Part shown: positions 17,076 to 25,775 of the stretch, one piece after another
Numbering within the stretch: the first letter of the stretch is position 1
Layout: every line of letters begins with the position of its first letter
Source of the DNA: Erythrobacter oryzae
GTDB taxonomy: Bacteria; Pseudomonadota; Alphaproteobacteria; Sphingomonadales; Sphingomonadaceae
Direction: 5' to 3'
Length of the DNA stretch: 64,000 bases
Assembly (NCBI RefSeq): GCF_030271515.1
Contig: NZ_JASCXI010000004.1
Span: 372,001 to 436,000 of the forward strand
Made by a program: the position numbers and the translations under genes
The notes under the pieces: model-generated
The model's input: the letters and a program-made list of their open reading frames with translations, nothing else
Databases searched by the model: none
What the model was told of the DNA's origin: nothing

Positions 17076-18409
17076 CCGCCGCGCCCGCCTCCCCCGCCCC
17101 GCCGCTGCTGGTCGCCCTCGTCGAGGATGACGAGGTGCTGCGCGATGCGACGCACCAGACCCTCTCGCTCGAAGGCGCCGAGGTGGTCGCCTTTCCCGAT
17201 GCGCGCGCGGCGCTCGAATGGCTCACCCCCGACTTTCCGGGCGTGGTGGTGAGCGACGTGCGGATGCCGGGGATCGACGGGATCGCCTTCTTCGCCGAAT
17301 TGCGGCGCATCGACCCCGAGCTCCCGGTGATCCTCACCACCGGCCACGGCGACATTGCCATGGCGGTGGCGGCGATGAAGAACGGTGCGGCCGATTTCCT
17401 CACCAAGCCCTATCCTTCCGCCGATCTCATCCGCGCGGTGCGGGCCAGCAGCGAAAGGCGCGCGCTGGCGCTCGAGAACCGCCGGTTGCGCGAGGAAACG
17501 GGGCGATCGCTAGGCCATGCCATCCCCGGCACCTCTGCGGCAGCCGAGCGCCTTCGATCGGTGATCGAGGGCGTCGCGCGCTCGGAGATCGACGTGGTGC
17601 TGACCGGCCCCGCTGGCACCGGCAAGAGCTACGGCGCGCGGTTGATCCATGACCTCAGCCCGCGCCGCAGCCGGCCCTTCGTAACAGTCGATGCGGGCGT
17701 GCTCGCCCACGCCGATGCCGAGTGGCTCCTGTTCGGGCGCGAGCCTTCGGCGGGCCTGTCGCGCACCGGCCTGATCGAGCGCGCCAATGGCGGGACGCTG
17801 TTCCTCGATGGGATAAGTGCCGCCAGTGATGTGCTGGTCACGCGGCTCGCCGCGCTGGTGGAAAAGCGCGAGGTGTGGCCGATCGGCGCGGCCAAGGCGC
17901 GGCCATTGAACCTGCGCATCATCCTCTCCCGCCAGACCGACGGCAGCGAGGCCGAGGCGCGCGATCCAGTGTGGCACCGGCTGGGCGCGGTGCAGATCGC
18001 CTTCCCGCCGCTCGCCGAACGCCGCGAAGACGTGCCCGAAATCTTCCGCCTCTTCGTCATCGCCCGCGCGCGCGAATACGGCCTCCCCGCCCCCGCCATC
18101 GGCGCGGCCGAGTGGCATCATGTGCAGACCCATGACTGGCCCGGCAATCTGCATGAACTGGGCGGCTTTGCCCGCGCCTTCGTTCTCGGCCTGACCGGCT
18201 CCGGCACCGTCGACCCCGCTCCCGCCCCAACCAGTGGTGGGCGCCCGCTCCACCAGATCGTCGCCGAGTTCGAGCGCACCGTGCTCGAGGATGCGCTGCG
18301 CCAATGTCGCGGCGATGTGGTCGCGGTGCAGCAGATGCTGCAAACCCCGCGCAAGACCCTCTACGACAAGCTGGCGAAGCACGGGCTGAAACCGGCGCGC
18401 TATCGCTGA
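17072..18409 (+). CDS. dctD: DctD-like response regulator with defective sigma-54 contact loop
   Basis: 445 aa: a receiver domain (Asp62 in VVSDVRMPG, Lys112), an AAA+ domain and a C-terminal Fis-type helix-turn-helix (VVAVQQMLQTPRKTLYDKL). Walker A is intact (GPAGTGKS, 179-186). Where sigma-54 activators carry GAFTGA, this protein reads FGRE-PSAGLSRT-GLIERA: the loop is about four residues shorter and the motif is gone. Walker B reads GTLFLDG (241-247) instead of LDE. It therefore probably cannot remodel sigma-54 holoenzyme and may act as a conventional DNA-binding regulator. ATGA overlap with dctB. Confidence 0.85.
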   Translation: MTAAPASPAPPLLVALVEDDEVLRDATHQTLSLEGAEVVAFPDARAALEWLTPDFPGVVVSDVRMPGIDGIAFFAELRRIDPELPVILTTGHGDIAMAVAAMKNGAADFLTKPYPSADLIRAVRASSERRALALENRRLREETGRSLGHAIPGTSAAAERLRSVIEGVARSEIDVVLTGPAGTGKSYGARLIHDLSPRRSRPFVTVDAGVLAHADAEWLLFGREPSAGLSRTGLIERANGGTLFLDGISAASDVLVTRLAALVEKREVWPIGAAKARPLNLRIILSRQTDGSEAEARDPVWHRLGAVQIAFPPLAERREDVPEIFRLFVIARAREYGLPAPAIGAAEWHHVQTHDWPGNLHELGGFARAFVLGLTGSGTVDPAPAPTSGGRPLHQIVAEFERTVLEDALRQCRGDVVAVQQMLQTPRKTLYDKLAKHGLKPARYR

Positions 18410-18429
18410 GCTTGCCCCGCTTGGGGCCG

Positions 18430-18843
18430 CTAGACTTTGGGGAAGAAGAATTCCCGGAGATGCTCGCCGATGCGCGCCGGGCGCAGGGTTTCGGCATCGA
18501 TGCAGCACCAGGAGGATTGCACCTCGGCCAGCACTTCCTCGCCGCGCTTGATCAGCGTCGAGTAGAACGCGCGCGCGCCGTTGAAGCGTTCGAGCACGGT
18601 CTGCGCGATCACCGCGTCATCAAGGAAAGCGGGCTTGCGGTAGGTGATCTCGTGCTTCAGCGCGACCCACGCCTTGCTCGCCACGTCCTCGGCCGGAGCG
18701 ATCCCGCGCCAATGCGCCAGCACCGCGTCCTGCACCCAGTTGAGGTAGCGCGCGTTGTTGACGTGGCCCATGAAGTCGATGTCCTCCGCTGCCACAGTGA
18801 TCGGGTGGAAAAACGGGCGGGCGGGAGATTCGCTTGCTGACAT
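18430..18843 (-). CDS. hotdog-fold acyl-CoA thioesterase (4HBT family)
   Basis: 137 aa single hotdog domain. AAEDIDFMGHVNNARYLNWVQDA matches the 4-hydroxybenzoyl-CoA thioesterase/FadM/YbgC motif (Asp and GHVNN), followed by HEITYRKPAFLDD and a beta-sheet with SSWCCIDAETLRPARI. Cytoplasmic. Probably hydrolyses a fatty acyl-CoA; exact chain length unknown. It converges on dctD, with 20 bp between stops, and is divergent from leuC. Confidence 0.82.
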   Translation of the reverse strand: MSASESPARPFFHPITVAAEDIDFMGHVNNARYLNWVQDAVLAHWRGIAPAEDVASKAWVALKHEITYRKPAFLDDAVIAQTVLERFNGARAFYSTLIKRGEEVLAEVQSSWCCIDAETLRPARIGEHLREFFFPKV

Positions 18844-18986
18844 AAATGTAAACTAGCGCAAGAATATGACAAATTCCATTACTGCGTGGCGGTAAATTGC
18901 CGCAATCTTGCCACGGCTCGCGGAACAGGATTATGGGCGTCTCGTTTCGGGTCGCACCCTGCCCCCTCCAACCGATGGAACCTGCC

Positions 18987-20432
18987 ATGGCCAGCCGCCC
19001 CCGCACCCTCTACGAAAAGATCTGGGACGCGCATGTCGTCGAGACGCGCGATGACGGGACGGCGCTGATCTACATCGACCGCCATCTGGTGCACGAGGTC
19101 ACCAGCCCGCAGGCCTTTGAGGCGCTGAAGGTGGCAGGCCGCCCGGTGCGGCGGCCCGAGCTCACGCTCGCCGTGCCCGATCACAATTTGCCGACAACCG
19201 CGCGGGTGGATGCGAGCGGCAAGCCCGTGCCCATCGCCGATCCCGAGAGCGCCGCGCAGCTCGCCGCGCTCGAGGTCAATGCGCCGGCCTTCGGAATCCG
19301 CTACATCCCCGCGACCGCGAAGGAGCAGGGGATCGTCCATGTCGTCGGGCCGGAGCAGGGCTTCTCGCTGCCCGGCACCACCATCGTCTGCGGCGATTCG
19401 CACACCGCCTGCCACGGGGGCATGGGGGCCCTCGCGTTCGGCATCGGGACGAGCGAGGTCGAGCACGTGCTGGCGACCCAGACGCTGCTGCTCCAGCAGT
19501 CGAAGCCGATGGAAGTGCGGGTGGAGGGCGACCTCGGCCCGGGTGTCTCGGCCAAGGACTTGATCCTCCACATTATCGGTCGGATCGGCGCGGCGGGCGG
19601 CTCTGGCTATGTGATCGAATACCGCGGCAAGGTGTTCGAGCGCATGACCATCGAGGAGCGCCTGACGGTCTGCAACATGAGCATCGAAGCGGGCGCGCGC
19701 GCCGGGCTGATCGCGCCCGACGAGACGACCTTCGCCTATCTCAAGGGCCGCCCGATGGCCCCCAAGGGCGCGGAATGGGATGCGGCGGTGGCCTACTGGC
19801 GCTCGCTCCACACCGACGAGGGCGCGGTGTTCGCCAAGTCGGTGGTGATCGACGCGGCGCAAGTCGAACCCAGCGTTACCTGGGGCACCTCCCCCGAGGA
19901 TGTCGTCCCCATCGGTGGCCGCGTGCCGCACCCCGAGGACTTCGTCGACGAGAGCAAGCGCGTCGCCGCGCAGAAATCGCTCGACTACATGGGCCTCACA
20001 CCCGGCACGCCGATGACCGAGGTCGCCATCGAGAACGTCTTCATCGGCAGCTGCACCAACAGCCGCATCGAGGACCTGCGCGCCGCCGCCGCGGTGCTCA
20101 AGGGCCGCCGCAAGGCCGATAACGTGCGCTGGGCGATCGTCGTGCCGGGCTCGGGCCTCGTCAAGACCATGGCCGAGGAAGAGGGCCTCGACAAAATCTT
20201 CACCGAAGCGGGCTTCGAGTGGCGCGAGCCGGGCTGTTCGGCGTGCCTCGGCATGAACCCTGACAAGGTGCCCGCAGGCGAGCGCTGCGCCTCGACCAGC
20301 AACCGCAACTTCGTCGGGCGGCAGGGCCCGGGCGCGCGCACCCACCTCGTCTCGCCCGCGATGGCCGCAGCCGCGGCGGTCACGGGGCGCCTGGCGGATG
20401 TGCGCGAGCTGGCAAGGGAGACCGCAATATGA
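18987..20432 (+). CDS. leuC: 3-isopropylmalate dehydratase large subunit LeuC
   Basis: Aconitase-family [4Fe-4S] enzyme subunit that isomerises 2- to 3-isopropylmalate in leucine synthesis, with LeuD. It is 481 aa. Cluster cysteines are visible in [14 protein letters not shown] and [47 protein letters not shown] is the classical LeuC signature. Start ATG 18987 ([18 protein letters not shown]) fits family starts; an in-frame ATG lies 12 bases upstream. Its stop overlaps the next gene by 4 bp, although that gene is not a leucine gene; leuD follows 1.1 kb on. Confidence 0.96.
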   Translation: MASRPRTLYEKIWDAHVVETRDDGTALIYIDRHLVHEVTSPQAFEALKVAGRPVRRPELTLAVPDHNLPTTARVDASGKPVPIADPESAAQLAALEVNAPAFGIRYIPATAKEQGIVHVVGPEQGFSLPGTTIVCGDSHTACHGGMGALAFGIGTSEVEHVLATQTLLLQQSKPMEVRVEGDLGPGVSAKDLILHIIGRIGAAGGSGYVIEYRGKVFERMTIEERLTVCNMSIEAGARAGLIAPDETTFAYLKGRPMAPKGAEWDAAVAYWRSLHTDEGAVFAKSVVIDAAQVEPSVTWGTSPEDVVPIGGRVPHPEDFVDESKRVAAQKSLDYMGLTPGTPMTEVAIENVFIGSCTNSRIEDLRAAAAVLKGRRKADNVRWAIVVPGSGLVKTMAEEEGLDKIFTEAGFEWREPGCSACLGMNPDKVPAGERCASTSNRNFVGRQGPGARTHLVSPAMAAAAAVTGRLADVRELARETAI

Positions 20433-21271
20433 AACCGGTCGCACGGATCATTCTCGCGGCACTCGCCGCGACAACGCTTACCGCCCAGAGCGCCCCGCCC
20501 CCGCCTGCCGCACCACTCGCAATCATGCGGCTCGATTGCGGCACCTTCGTCGCCAATGATCTCGACGACTTTTCCGACACCGGATCGATGAAGGGCGTAA
20601 GCAAGCCGCTGACCGGCAGCTGCTACCTGATCCGCCACGGCGCGGATTATCTCCTGTGGGACACCGGTCTCGCTGCCGCCGCAAAAGGCAAGCCGCTCGA
20701 TCGCAACGCCGCGTTCGACTACACGCTCGACAAGACGCTGGTCGAACAGCTTTTCGAACTCGGCCTCAAGCCCGAGCAGATCGCGCGGGTGGGCATCAGC
20801 CACTATCATTTCGACCACAGCGGACAGGCGGCGAGTTTCCCGCAGGCTATCCTGCTGATCGGCAAGGGCGATTTCGACGCCTTGAAGGCAGGCGCACCGG
20901 GCGCCAACGCCAAGCCACTCGAACACTGGGTCAGCGGGCCAGGCAAGGTCGAAACGGTCAGCGGCGACAAGGACGTGTTCGGCGACGGACGGGTGATGAT
21001 CCTCGACCTGCCGGGTCACACGCCCGGCCATCACGGCCTGATGGTCCGCCTGGGTGGGGGCCGCACCTTGCTGCTCACCGGCGACCTTGCGCATTTTCGC
21101 GAGAACTACGACAGCGACGGCGTGCCGCGGTTCAACACTGACCGCGCCGACACGCTCGCCTCGCTCGACCGGTTCAAGAAGATCGCAGGCGTCGAGGGGG
21201 CGGCGGTGATCGTCCAGCATGACGCGCGCGACATCGGCAAGCTGCCGCCCTTCGGGCAATGGGCGGAGTGA
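20429..21271 (+). CDS. periplasmic metallo-beta-lactamase-fold hydrolase (lactonase-like)
   Basis: 280 aa with a cleavable signal ([22 protein letters not shown]). The MBL zinc motif is SHYHFDHSG (His125, His127, Asp129, His130), with later [16 protein letters not shown] and a C-terminal [14 protein letters not shown]is. The overall pattern, including LDCGTF at the start and HDARD at the end, resembles AHL-lactonase-type MBL proteins. It is inserted between leuC (4-bp overlap) and leuD, hence likely cotranscribed with leucine genes without an obvious shared function. A quorum-quenching role is possible but unproven; any lactone or ester is an alternative. Confidence 0.8.
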   Translation: MKPVARIILAALAATTLTAQSAPPPPAAPLAIMRLDCGTFVANDLDDFSDTGSMKGVSKPLTGSCYLIRHGADYLLWDTGLAAAAKGKPLDRNAAFDYTLDKTLVEQLFELGLKPEQIARVGISHYHFDHSGQAASFPQAILLIGKGDFDALKAGAPGANAKPLEHWVSGPGKVETVSGDKDVFGDGRVMILDLPGHTPGHHGLMVRLGGGRTLLLTGDLAHFRENYDSDGVPRFNTDRADTLASLDRFKKIAGVEGAAVIVQHDARDIGKLPPFGQWAE

Positions 21272-21370
21272 TGTGCGGCACGCGGCGGCAAGGCTCGATT
21301 CGTCGCCTGCCCGTCTATGACCTGACCCCAGCCCCTTGAAACCCTTGCCCGCGAGGCGCATGGAAACACC

Positions 21371-21547
21371 ATGACCGACAAGCCCAAGAACAACACCGCC
21401 CGCAATGCCGCAATTGCCGCTGCGGGAGCCATCGGATCCGCCGCCGTGGCCGCTGCCCTGCTCTACGCCAGCAAGCGCAAGAAGAAGCCCGACGAGCCCG
21501 CCCAGCCCGGCCCAATCCCCTCGGGCGAACCGCCTCAGACGGACTAA
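21371..21547 (+). CDS. 58-aa single-pass membrane protein between leuC and leuD
   Basis: Small ORF MTDKPKNNTARNAAIAAAGA... with one Ala/Gly/Ile transmembrane helix (about residues 12-32), a basic cluster (SKRKKKPDEP) and a Pro-rich tail ending GEPPQTD. It follows the positive-inside rule. leuD starts 12 bp after its stop, and the ORF sits in a consistent plus-strand operon. Codon bias supports coding. I do not recognise a family; no function is proposed. Confidence 0.6.
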   Translation: MTDKPKNNTARNAAIAAAGAIGSAAVAAALLYASKRKKKPDEPAQPGPIPSGEPPQTD

Positions 21548-21559
21548 GGACACCTCGCC

Positions 21560-22162
21560 ATGCAGCCCCTCACCAGCGTCCAAGGCCGCGCCATTCCGCT
21601 CGGCCTCAAGAATGTCGACACCGACATCATCATCCCCGCCAAGTGGCTCAAGACGATCAGCCGTGAAGGCCTCGGCGCGGGCGCGTTTGAATCGCTGCGT
21701 GCCGAGCCCGGCAATGTGTTCGACGATCCCGCCTATGCGGGCGCGCCGATCCTGATCGCAGGCGACAATTACGGCTGCGGCTCCAGCCGCGAGCACGCGG
21801 CCTGGGCGATGCTCGACCTCGGCATCCGCGTGGTGATCGCGCCGAGTTTTTCGGACATCCATTCGGGCAATGCGGTCAAGAACGGCATCCTGCCGGTGGT
21901 GCTGCCGCAGGAAGCGGTCGACCGGCTGCTGGAAGTCGCGCGCGAGGGGCTGGAGATCAGCGTCGATCTCGAAGCGCAGACCGTCACCACCCCCTATCAG
22001 GACCGCTTCACCTTCGAGATCGATCCGTTCCGCAAGCACTGCCTCCTCAACGGGCTCGACGAGGTTGGCCTCACCATGGCGCGGGGCGAGGCGATCGGCG
22101 GTTACGAGGCGCAGCGGACCGCCGCCCAGCCATGGCTGATGCGCGGCACCGCGGCGGCATAG
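21560..22162 (+). CDS. leuD: 3-isopropylmalate dehydratase small subunit LeuD
   Basis: Swivelling-domain subunit that completes the LeuCD isomerase. It is 200 aa. The signatures [66 protein letters not shown] and the C-terminal [23 protein letters not shown] are intact. Preceded by AAGGACACC. Operon order is leuC, MBL hydrolase, small membrane protein, leuD, quinone oxidoreductase; leuA and leuB are not in the window. Confidence 0.96.
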   Translation: MQPLTSVQGRAIPLGLKNVDTDIIIPAKWLKTISREGLGAGAFESLRAEPGNVFDDPAYAGAPILIAGDNYGCGSSREHAAWAMLDLGIRVVIAPSFSDIHSGNAVKNGILPVVLPQEAVDRLLEVAREGLEISVDLEAQTVTTPYQDRFTFEIDPFRKHCLLNGLDEVGLTMARGEAIGGYEAQRTAAQPWLMRGTAAA

Positions 22163-22187
22163 AATTAGCATACCGGGAGAGGACACA

Positions 22188-23186
22188 ATGAAAGCCATTC
22201 GCACCCACCAGACCGGCGGGCCTGAGACTCTGACCCTTGACGAGGTCGAAACCCCCACCCCGGGCAAAGGCGAGGTGCTCGTCGCGGTCAAGGCCTGCGC
22301 GATCAACTATCCCGACGGGCTGATCATCCGCGATATGTACCAGTTCAAGCCGCAGCGGCCGTTCAGCCCCGGCGGCGAGATTTCGGGCGTGATCGAGGCA
22401 GTGGGCGAGGGGGTCGAGGGCTTTGCGGTGGGTGACCGCGTGCTCGCCGGGATCGGCAATGGCGGGCTGGCCGAGAAGGTGGCCGTGCCCGCAGGCCGCA
22501 TGTTCAAGGTTCCCGATGGCGTGCCCTTCGAGAAGGCCGCGAGCCTGCTGATGACCTACGGCACCACGATCCACGGCCTCAAGGACCGCGGGCACATCAA
22601 GGCGGGCGACACCGTGTTGATCCTCGGCGCGGCGGGCGGCGTGGGCCTCTCGGCGATCGAGCTCGCCAAGGCTTTTGGCGCACGCGTCGTGGCGGCCGTG
22701 TCCTCCGAAGCCAAGGGCGAAGTCGCGCGCAAGGCAGGGGCGGACGAGGTCGTGATCTACCCGCGCGAGGCGATGGACAAGGATGCCTCGAAAGCCCTGG
22801 CAGACGCCTTCAAGCAGGCCTGCGGGCCGGAAGGCGCCAACATCGTCTACGACATCGTCGGCGGGCAATATTCGGAGCCCGCGCTGCGCGCCATCGCCTG
22901 GGAGGGCCGCTTCCTGGTGGTCGGCTTCCCCGCCGGGATCGCCAAGATGCCCTTGAACCTCACCCTGCTGAAGTCCTGCGACATCTGCGGCGTGTTCTGG
23001 GGCGCCTTCACCGCGCGCGACCCCAAGGGCTTCCACGCGCAGGTGATGGAGCTGTTCGACCTGATGAAGGCGGGCAAGATCGACCCGCTGGTCAGCGAAA
23101 CCTTCCCCCTCGCCCGCGCGGGCGACGCCATCGCCAAGCTCGAAGCGCGCGAGGCGGTCGGCAAGCTTGTCGTGACGATCGACTGA
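22188..23186 (+). CDS. NADPH:quinone oxidoreductase-type zinc-independent MDR
   Basis: 332 aa medium-chain reductase without the catalytic or structural zinc ligands. The N-terminal GroES-like domain (KAIRTHQTGGPETLTLDEVETPTPGKGEVLV) is followed by a Rossmann domain with GAAGGVGLSAIELAKAFGA (about residues 146-164), the NADPH-binding AxxGxxG signature. Close in form to quinone oxidoreductase or acryloyl/crotonyl-type reductases; substrate not determinable. It begins 25 bp after leuD with a GGGAGAGGACACA ribosome site, so it may share the transcript. Confidence 0.85.
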   Translation: MKAIRTHQTGGPETLTLDEVETPTPGKGEVLVAVKACAINYPDGLIIRDMYQFKPQRPFSPGGEISGVIEAVGEGVEGFAVGDRVLAGIGNGGLAEKVAVPAGRMFKVPDGVPFEKAASLLMTYGTTIHGLKDRGHIKAGDTVLILGAAGGVGLSAIELAKAFGARVVAAVSSEAKGEVARKAGADEVVIYPREAMDKDASKALADAFKQACGPEGANIVYDIVGGQYSEPALRAIAWEGRFLVVGFPAGIAKMPLNLTLLKSCDICGVFWGAFTARDPKGFHAQVMELFDLMKAGKIDPLVSETFPLARAGDAIAKLEAREAVGKLVVTID

Positions 23187-23275
23187 TCATCCGGAGCGGG
23201 CCGGTTGGCGCTTGAAGGCGCGGCCTGCCCGCTCTATCGCTCCGCTTGGATCGTCACCCAAGGGACAACACACAT

Positions 23276-23599
23276 ATGACCGACTTCAGGGATCGCGAAC
23301 GCGCCGAGGAGGCCCATTTCGCGCTCGAGGGCGAAACCGCCTTCCGCATCCTCGCCCGCCGCAACCGCCTGCTGGGCGAATGGGCCGCCGGGCTGATGAG
23401 CCTCACCCCCGAAGAGACCGACGCCTATCGCAAAGCCGTGGTGCAGGCCGAGTTCGAGGAAGCGGGCGACGAGGACGTGGTGAGGAAGCTCTTGGGCGAC
23501 CTCACGGGCGCGCAGATCGACATCACTGAAGCCGACATTCGCGCCAAGCTCAATGAAATGGCGATCGAGGCGCGCCGCCAGCTGCTCGGCGAGGTCTGA
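23276..23599 (+). CDS. F1-ATPase inhibitor subunit zeta (DUF1476)
   Basis: 107 aa, cytoplasmic, all-helical. DRERAEEAHFALEGETAFRILARRNRLLGEWAAGLMSLTPEE and the acidic middle (EFEEAGDEDVVRKLLGDL) are the hallmarks of DUF1476, shown in Paracoccus and other alphaproteobacteria to be the zeta subunit that blocks reverse rotation of F1FO-ATPase through its N-terminal helix. Start ATG 23276 follows AGGGACAACACACAT. BolA and Grx4 genes follow on the same strand, a common alphaproteobacterial order. Confidence 0.9.
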   Translation: MTDFRDRERAEEAHFALEGETAFRILARRNRLLGEWAAGLMSLTPEETDAYRKAVVQAEFEEAGDEDVVRKLLGDLTGAQIDITEADIRAKLNEMAIEARRQLLGEV

Positions 23600-23603
23600 A
23601 CCC

Positions 23604-23837
23604 ATGCCGATGACCGCACGCGAGATCACCGAGGCGATCACTGCGGCCCTGCCCGGCGCGGTGGTCGAACTGCGCGACCTTGCGGGCGATGACGACCACT
23701 GGGCGGCGACCGTCACCGCCCCGCAATTCGCCGGCCTCAGCCGCGTGGCGCAGCACAAGCTGGTCTACAACGCGCTCGGCGGGCGGATGGGCGGGGTGCT
23801 GCACGCCTTGCAAGTCACCACTGTGGTTCCCAAGTAA
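23604..23837 (+). CDS. BolA/IbaG family protein
   Basis: 77-aa class-II KH-like fold protein. It has the BolA core: [51 protein letters not shown], with the invariant His of the HKLVYNAL motif, then [12 protein letters not shown]. BolA-type proteins form [2Fe-2S]-bridged heterodimers with CGFS glutaredoxins, and such a glutaredoxin is encoded next. Only 4 bp after the ATPase inhibitor gene, so cotranscribed. Lacks the C-terminal tail of the larger BolA type. Confidence 0.9.
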   Translation: MPMTAREITEAITAALPGAVVELRDLAGDDDHWAATVTAPQFAGLSRVAQHKLVYNALGGRMGGVLHALQVTTVVPK

Positions 23838-23875
23838 CCTTCATTCCAAGCAACACCTGCCAAGGCCGCAACCCC

Positions 23876-24202
23876 ATGTCCGACGTCAACGCGCGCATTT
23901 CCGATCTCGTCACCAGCAATGATGTGGTGCTGTTCATGAAGGGCACGCCGCTGTTCCCGCAATGCGGCTTCTCGAGCCGCGCGGTGGCCATCCTCGACCA
24001 CTGCGGCGTCGCCTATGAAAGCGTCGACGTGCTGCAAGACATGGAGATCCGCCAGGGCATCAAGAGCTTCTCCGACTGGCCGACGATCCCGCAGCTCTAC
24101 GTGAAGGGCGAATTCGTCGGCGGCAGCGACATCATGATGGAGATGTTCGAGGCGGGCGAATTGCAAGCAATGCTGGATGAGAGCGGGGTCGCCAAGGTTT
24201 GA
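23876..24202 (+). CDS. grxD: monothiol glutaredoxin Grx4 (CGFS type)
   Basis: 108 aa. The CGFS active site (Cys30 in [17 protein letters not shown]), the [21 protein letters not shown] glutathione-binding segment and family-typical length make this the Fe-S carrier glutaredoxin that binds a glutathione-ligated [2Fe-2S] cluster with BolA partners. It lies 38 bp after the BolA gene and is the last gene of the unit; a structured repeat and a bidirectional terminator follow. Confidence 0.95.
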   Translation: MSDVNARISDLVTSNDVVLFMKGTPLFPQCGFSSRAVAILDHCGVAYESVDVLQDMEIRQGIKSFSDWPTIPQLYVKGEFVGGSDIMMEMFEAGELQAMLDESGVAKV

Positions 24203-24210
24203 TTTTTATA

Positions 24211-24434
24211 GGGCGCACCCGCCTCCGCGGGTGCGCCCTCGCTGGATGCGCAGCAAGCTGCGCCCGCTGCGGGCGCGCATTCGCGCTTGCGGTCACTACG
24301 CGACCGATATCAGCGCATCCCGATAGTGTTTCGCTGAGCCGGCCCACAGGGCCGCAAGGCCGACCGGCCGCCCGCAGGCGCCCGTAGCGAAGCGAAGGAA
24401 CAGCGCCGAGGACGCACCCGCGGAGGCGGGTGCG
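24211..24434. repeat. intergenic inverted-repeat element flanked by mirrored hairpins
   Basis: Left end: GGGCGCACCCGC-CTCC-GCGGGTGCGCCC (24211-24238). Right end: CGCACCCGC-GGAG-GCGGGTGCG (24413-24434). The right hairpin is the reverse complement of the left one, including the CTCC/GGAG loop, so the two ends can pair over about 180 bp as well as fold individually. The interior has further short repeats (GGGCGCCTGCGGGCGG on the minus strand; TTCGCTTCGCTACGGGCG). It looks like a REP- or MITE-like intergenic element; no coding capacity or target duplication is evident. Confidence 0.55.
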
Positions 24435-24445
24435 GAAAACAAAAA

Positions 24446-24478
24446 AGCGCTCCGCAGGACCAGTGCGGAGCGCTCTTT
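24446..24478 (+). terminator. rho-independent, probably bidirectional terminator
   Basis: Stem AGCGCTCCGCA / TGCGGAGCGCT (11 bp) with a 7-base loop, followed by CTTTCATTTTC and preceded by AAAACAAAAAA, so U-runs occur in both directions. It closes the ATPase inhibitor-bolA-grxD unit. Confidence 0.8.
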
Positions 24479-24740
24479 CATTTTCGGGGAGGCGCAACCC
24501 GGAGACCAGGAAGGGTCGCGCCTCTCGTCGAAGACCATTGGGACCGCACCACACAATGCAAACCCCGTGCCAAACTCGAAAAAGCACGGAATTCCGGCAT
24601 TTTTCCGACCGCGTTTGCTTCTCCTTAACCGCGAGTTGTAAAGCGTCCCGACACCCCTCGCCCGGCCAGGGGAGCGCGCCCCGGCAGCAATTCGCCTTGG
24701 GTCTTGGCAAGGACGCGCCGTGCGGCCATCCTTTGCCGCG

Positions 24741-25523
24741 ATGACCACCGATTCAGCGCCCGAAGGCATTCCTGCCGCCACCATCATCATCTTCCGCAAC
24801 GCCCCTGACGATGGAGCGCCGGAAGTGCTGATGACGGTTCGCTCGCGGAACATGACCTTCGCGGGCGGCATGGCGGTGTTCCCCGGCGGGCGGGTCGATC
24901 CGGCGGACTTCGAACTGGGCGAGGCAGTCGCGGCCGCCCACGGCCTCGCGCCCGATGAAGCCGCGCACCAGATCGCCGCGGTGCGCGAGACGCTCGAGGA
25001 GACCGGCCTCGCGCTCGGCCTGTCGGGCGAGATCAACGCGGCGAGCGCCGACGCTGCCCGCAAGATGCTCGCCGAGTGGGGCGCGCTCGCGCCGGTGCTC
25101 GAGGCCTTCGGCTGGCAGCTCGACCTTGCACAGATCACGCCCTTTGCCCGCTGGTTTCCCAAGAACGAGGCGATCGCGCGGGTCTATGACACGCGCTTCT
25201 ATCTCGCCAATCTCGGCACCGGGGCGGTCGACGTGTCGATCGACCATGCCGAGAACACCCATCTGTTCTGGACCACGGCGCAGGGCGCGCTCGATGCGGC
25301 CGCGCGCGGGGACATAAAACTGATCTTCCCCACCCGCCGCAATCTCGAGCGCCTCGCCCTGTTCGCCAGCTTCGCCGAGGCCAAGGCCCAGGCCGAGGCG
25401 ATCCCGGTGCGCACGATCATGCCGCAGGTGGTGGAGCAGGACGGCAAGCCGTGGCTGACGATCCTTTCCGATGCGGGCTATCCGGTGACCGGGGAATTGC
25501 TGGAGACCGTAGCGCGGGGATAG
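24741..25523 (+). CDS. NUDIX hydrolase
   Basis: 260 aa. AATIIIFRNAPDDGAPEVLMTVRS and FAGGMAVFPGGRVDPAD lead into a NUDIX box whose second half is REtlEEtG (IAAVRETLEETGLALG); about 25 residues are inserted between the initial GG and RE, as in the NUDT19/RP2p-like subfamily that can act on CoA esters. The rest (FARWFPKNEAIARVYDTRFYLA, HLFWTTAQGALDAAARGDIKLIFPTRRNLERLA) also fits that subfamily. Start ATG 24741; a GTG 21 bases upstream is in frame. An operator of the xylan regulon lies 42 bp after the stop. Confidence 0.82.
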   Translation: MTTDSAPEGIPAATIIIFRNAPDDGAPEVLMTVRSRNMTFAGGMAVFPGGRVDPADFELGEAVAAAHGLAPDEAAHQIAAVRETLEETGLALGLSGEINAASADAARKMLAEWGALAPVLEAFGWQLDLAQITPFARWFPKNEAIARVYDTRFYLANLGTGAVDVSIDHAENTHLFWTTAQGALDAAARGDIKLIFPTRRNLERLALFASFAEAKAQAEAIPVRTIMPQVVEQDGKPWLTILSDAGYPVTGELLETVARG

Positions 25524-25564
25524 TCGTGCTGAATTTGCCCGCCGAATCGAGGTTTCGCTTGCTG

Positions 25565-25578
25565 TGGTAACGCTACCA
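25565..25578. promoter_or_regulatory. LacI-type operator A
   Basis: TGGTAACGCTACCA, one base from the palindrome TGGTAGCGCTACCA that recurs through the island. It lies 198 bp upstream of the first GH3 gene and just after the NUDIX gene. A second, weaker copy is closer to the GH3 start, so the pair could support looping. Confidence 0.7.
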
Positions 25579-25719
25579 TACGCTTTCGCGCTTCCCTGCA
25601 TTCGTATTTTTGGCGCAATATTCCCTTGACTTTCAATGCAATGCCGATCTTTCGGGCACGCGCCACGCACACCGCCTCGCCATCGGATTGACTTCCGCCC
25701 GCAGATTTTACAACATTCA

Positions 25720-25733
25720 TGTTAGCGTTAGCA
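25720..25733. promoter_or_regulatory. degenerate LacI-type operator B
   Basis: TGTTAGCGTTAGCA matches TGGTAGCGCTACCA at 11 of 14 positions and resembles operator F (TGTTAGCGCTATCA). It lies 43 bp before the GH3 start. A TTGACT at 25688 could be a -35 element, putting this site near the transcription start. Confidence 0.5.
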
Positions 25734-25775
25734 AAACGCCTGGCACGGCGGGCAGGATCGCCGCGGGAGAGGGAC

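Larger units (their letters stand above)
24203..24740. other. 538-bp intergenic region with hairpins, no convincing gene
   Basis: From left to right it holds a 12-bp-stem hairpin (24211-24238), a GC-rich repeat-like middle, an inverted copy of the first hairpin (24413-24434), a terminator (24446-24478) and about 260 bp without recognisable structure before the NUDIX gene. Open frames across it have no domain and follow the palindromes, so I do not call them genes. The stretch 24540-24640 is relatively AT-rich and may contain the NUDIX promoter. Confidence 0.6.

Noticed and set aside
24211-24238. The strong hairpin after grxD as a terminator.
   Set aside because: No U-run follows it in either direction; the following hairpin at 24446-24478 with flanking A and T runs is the better terminator.
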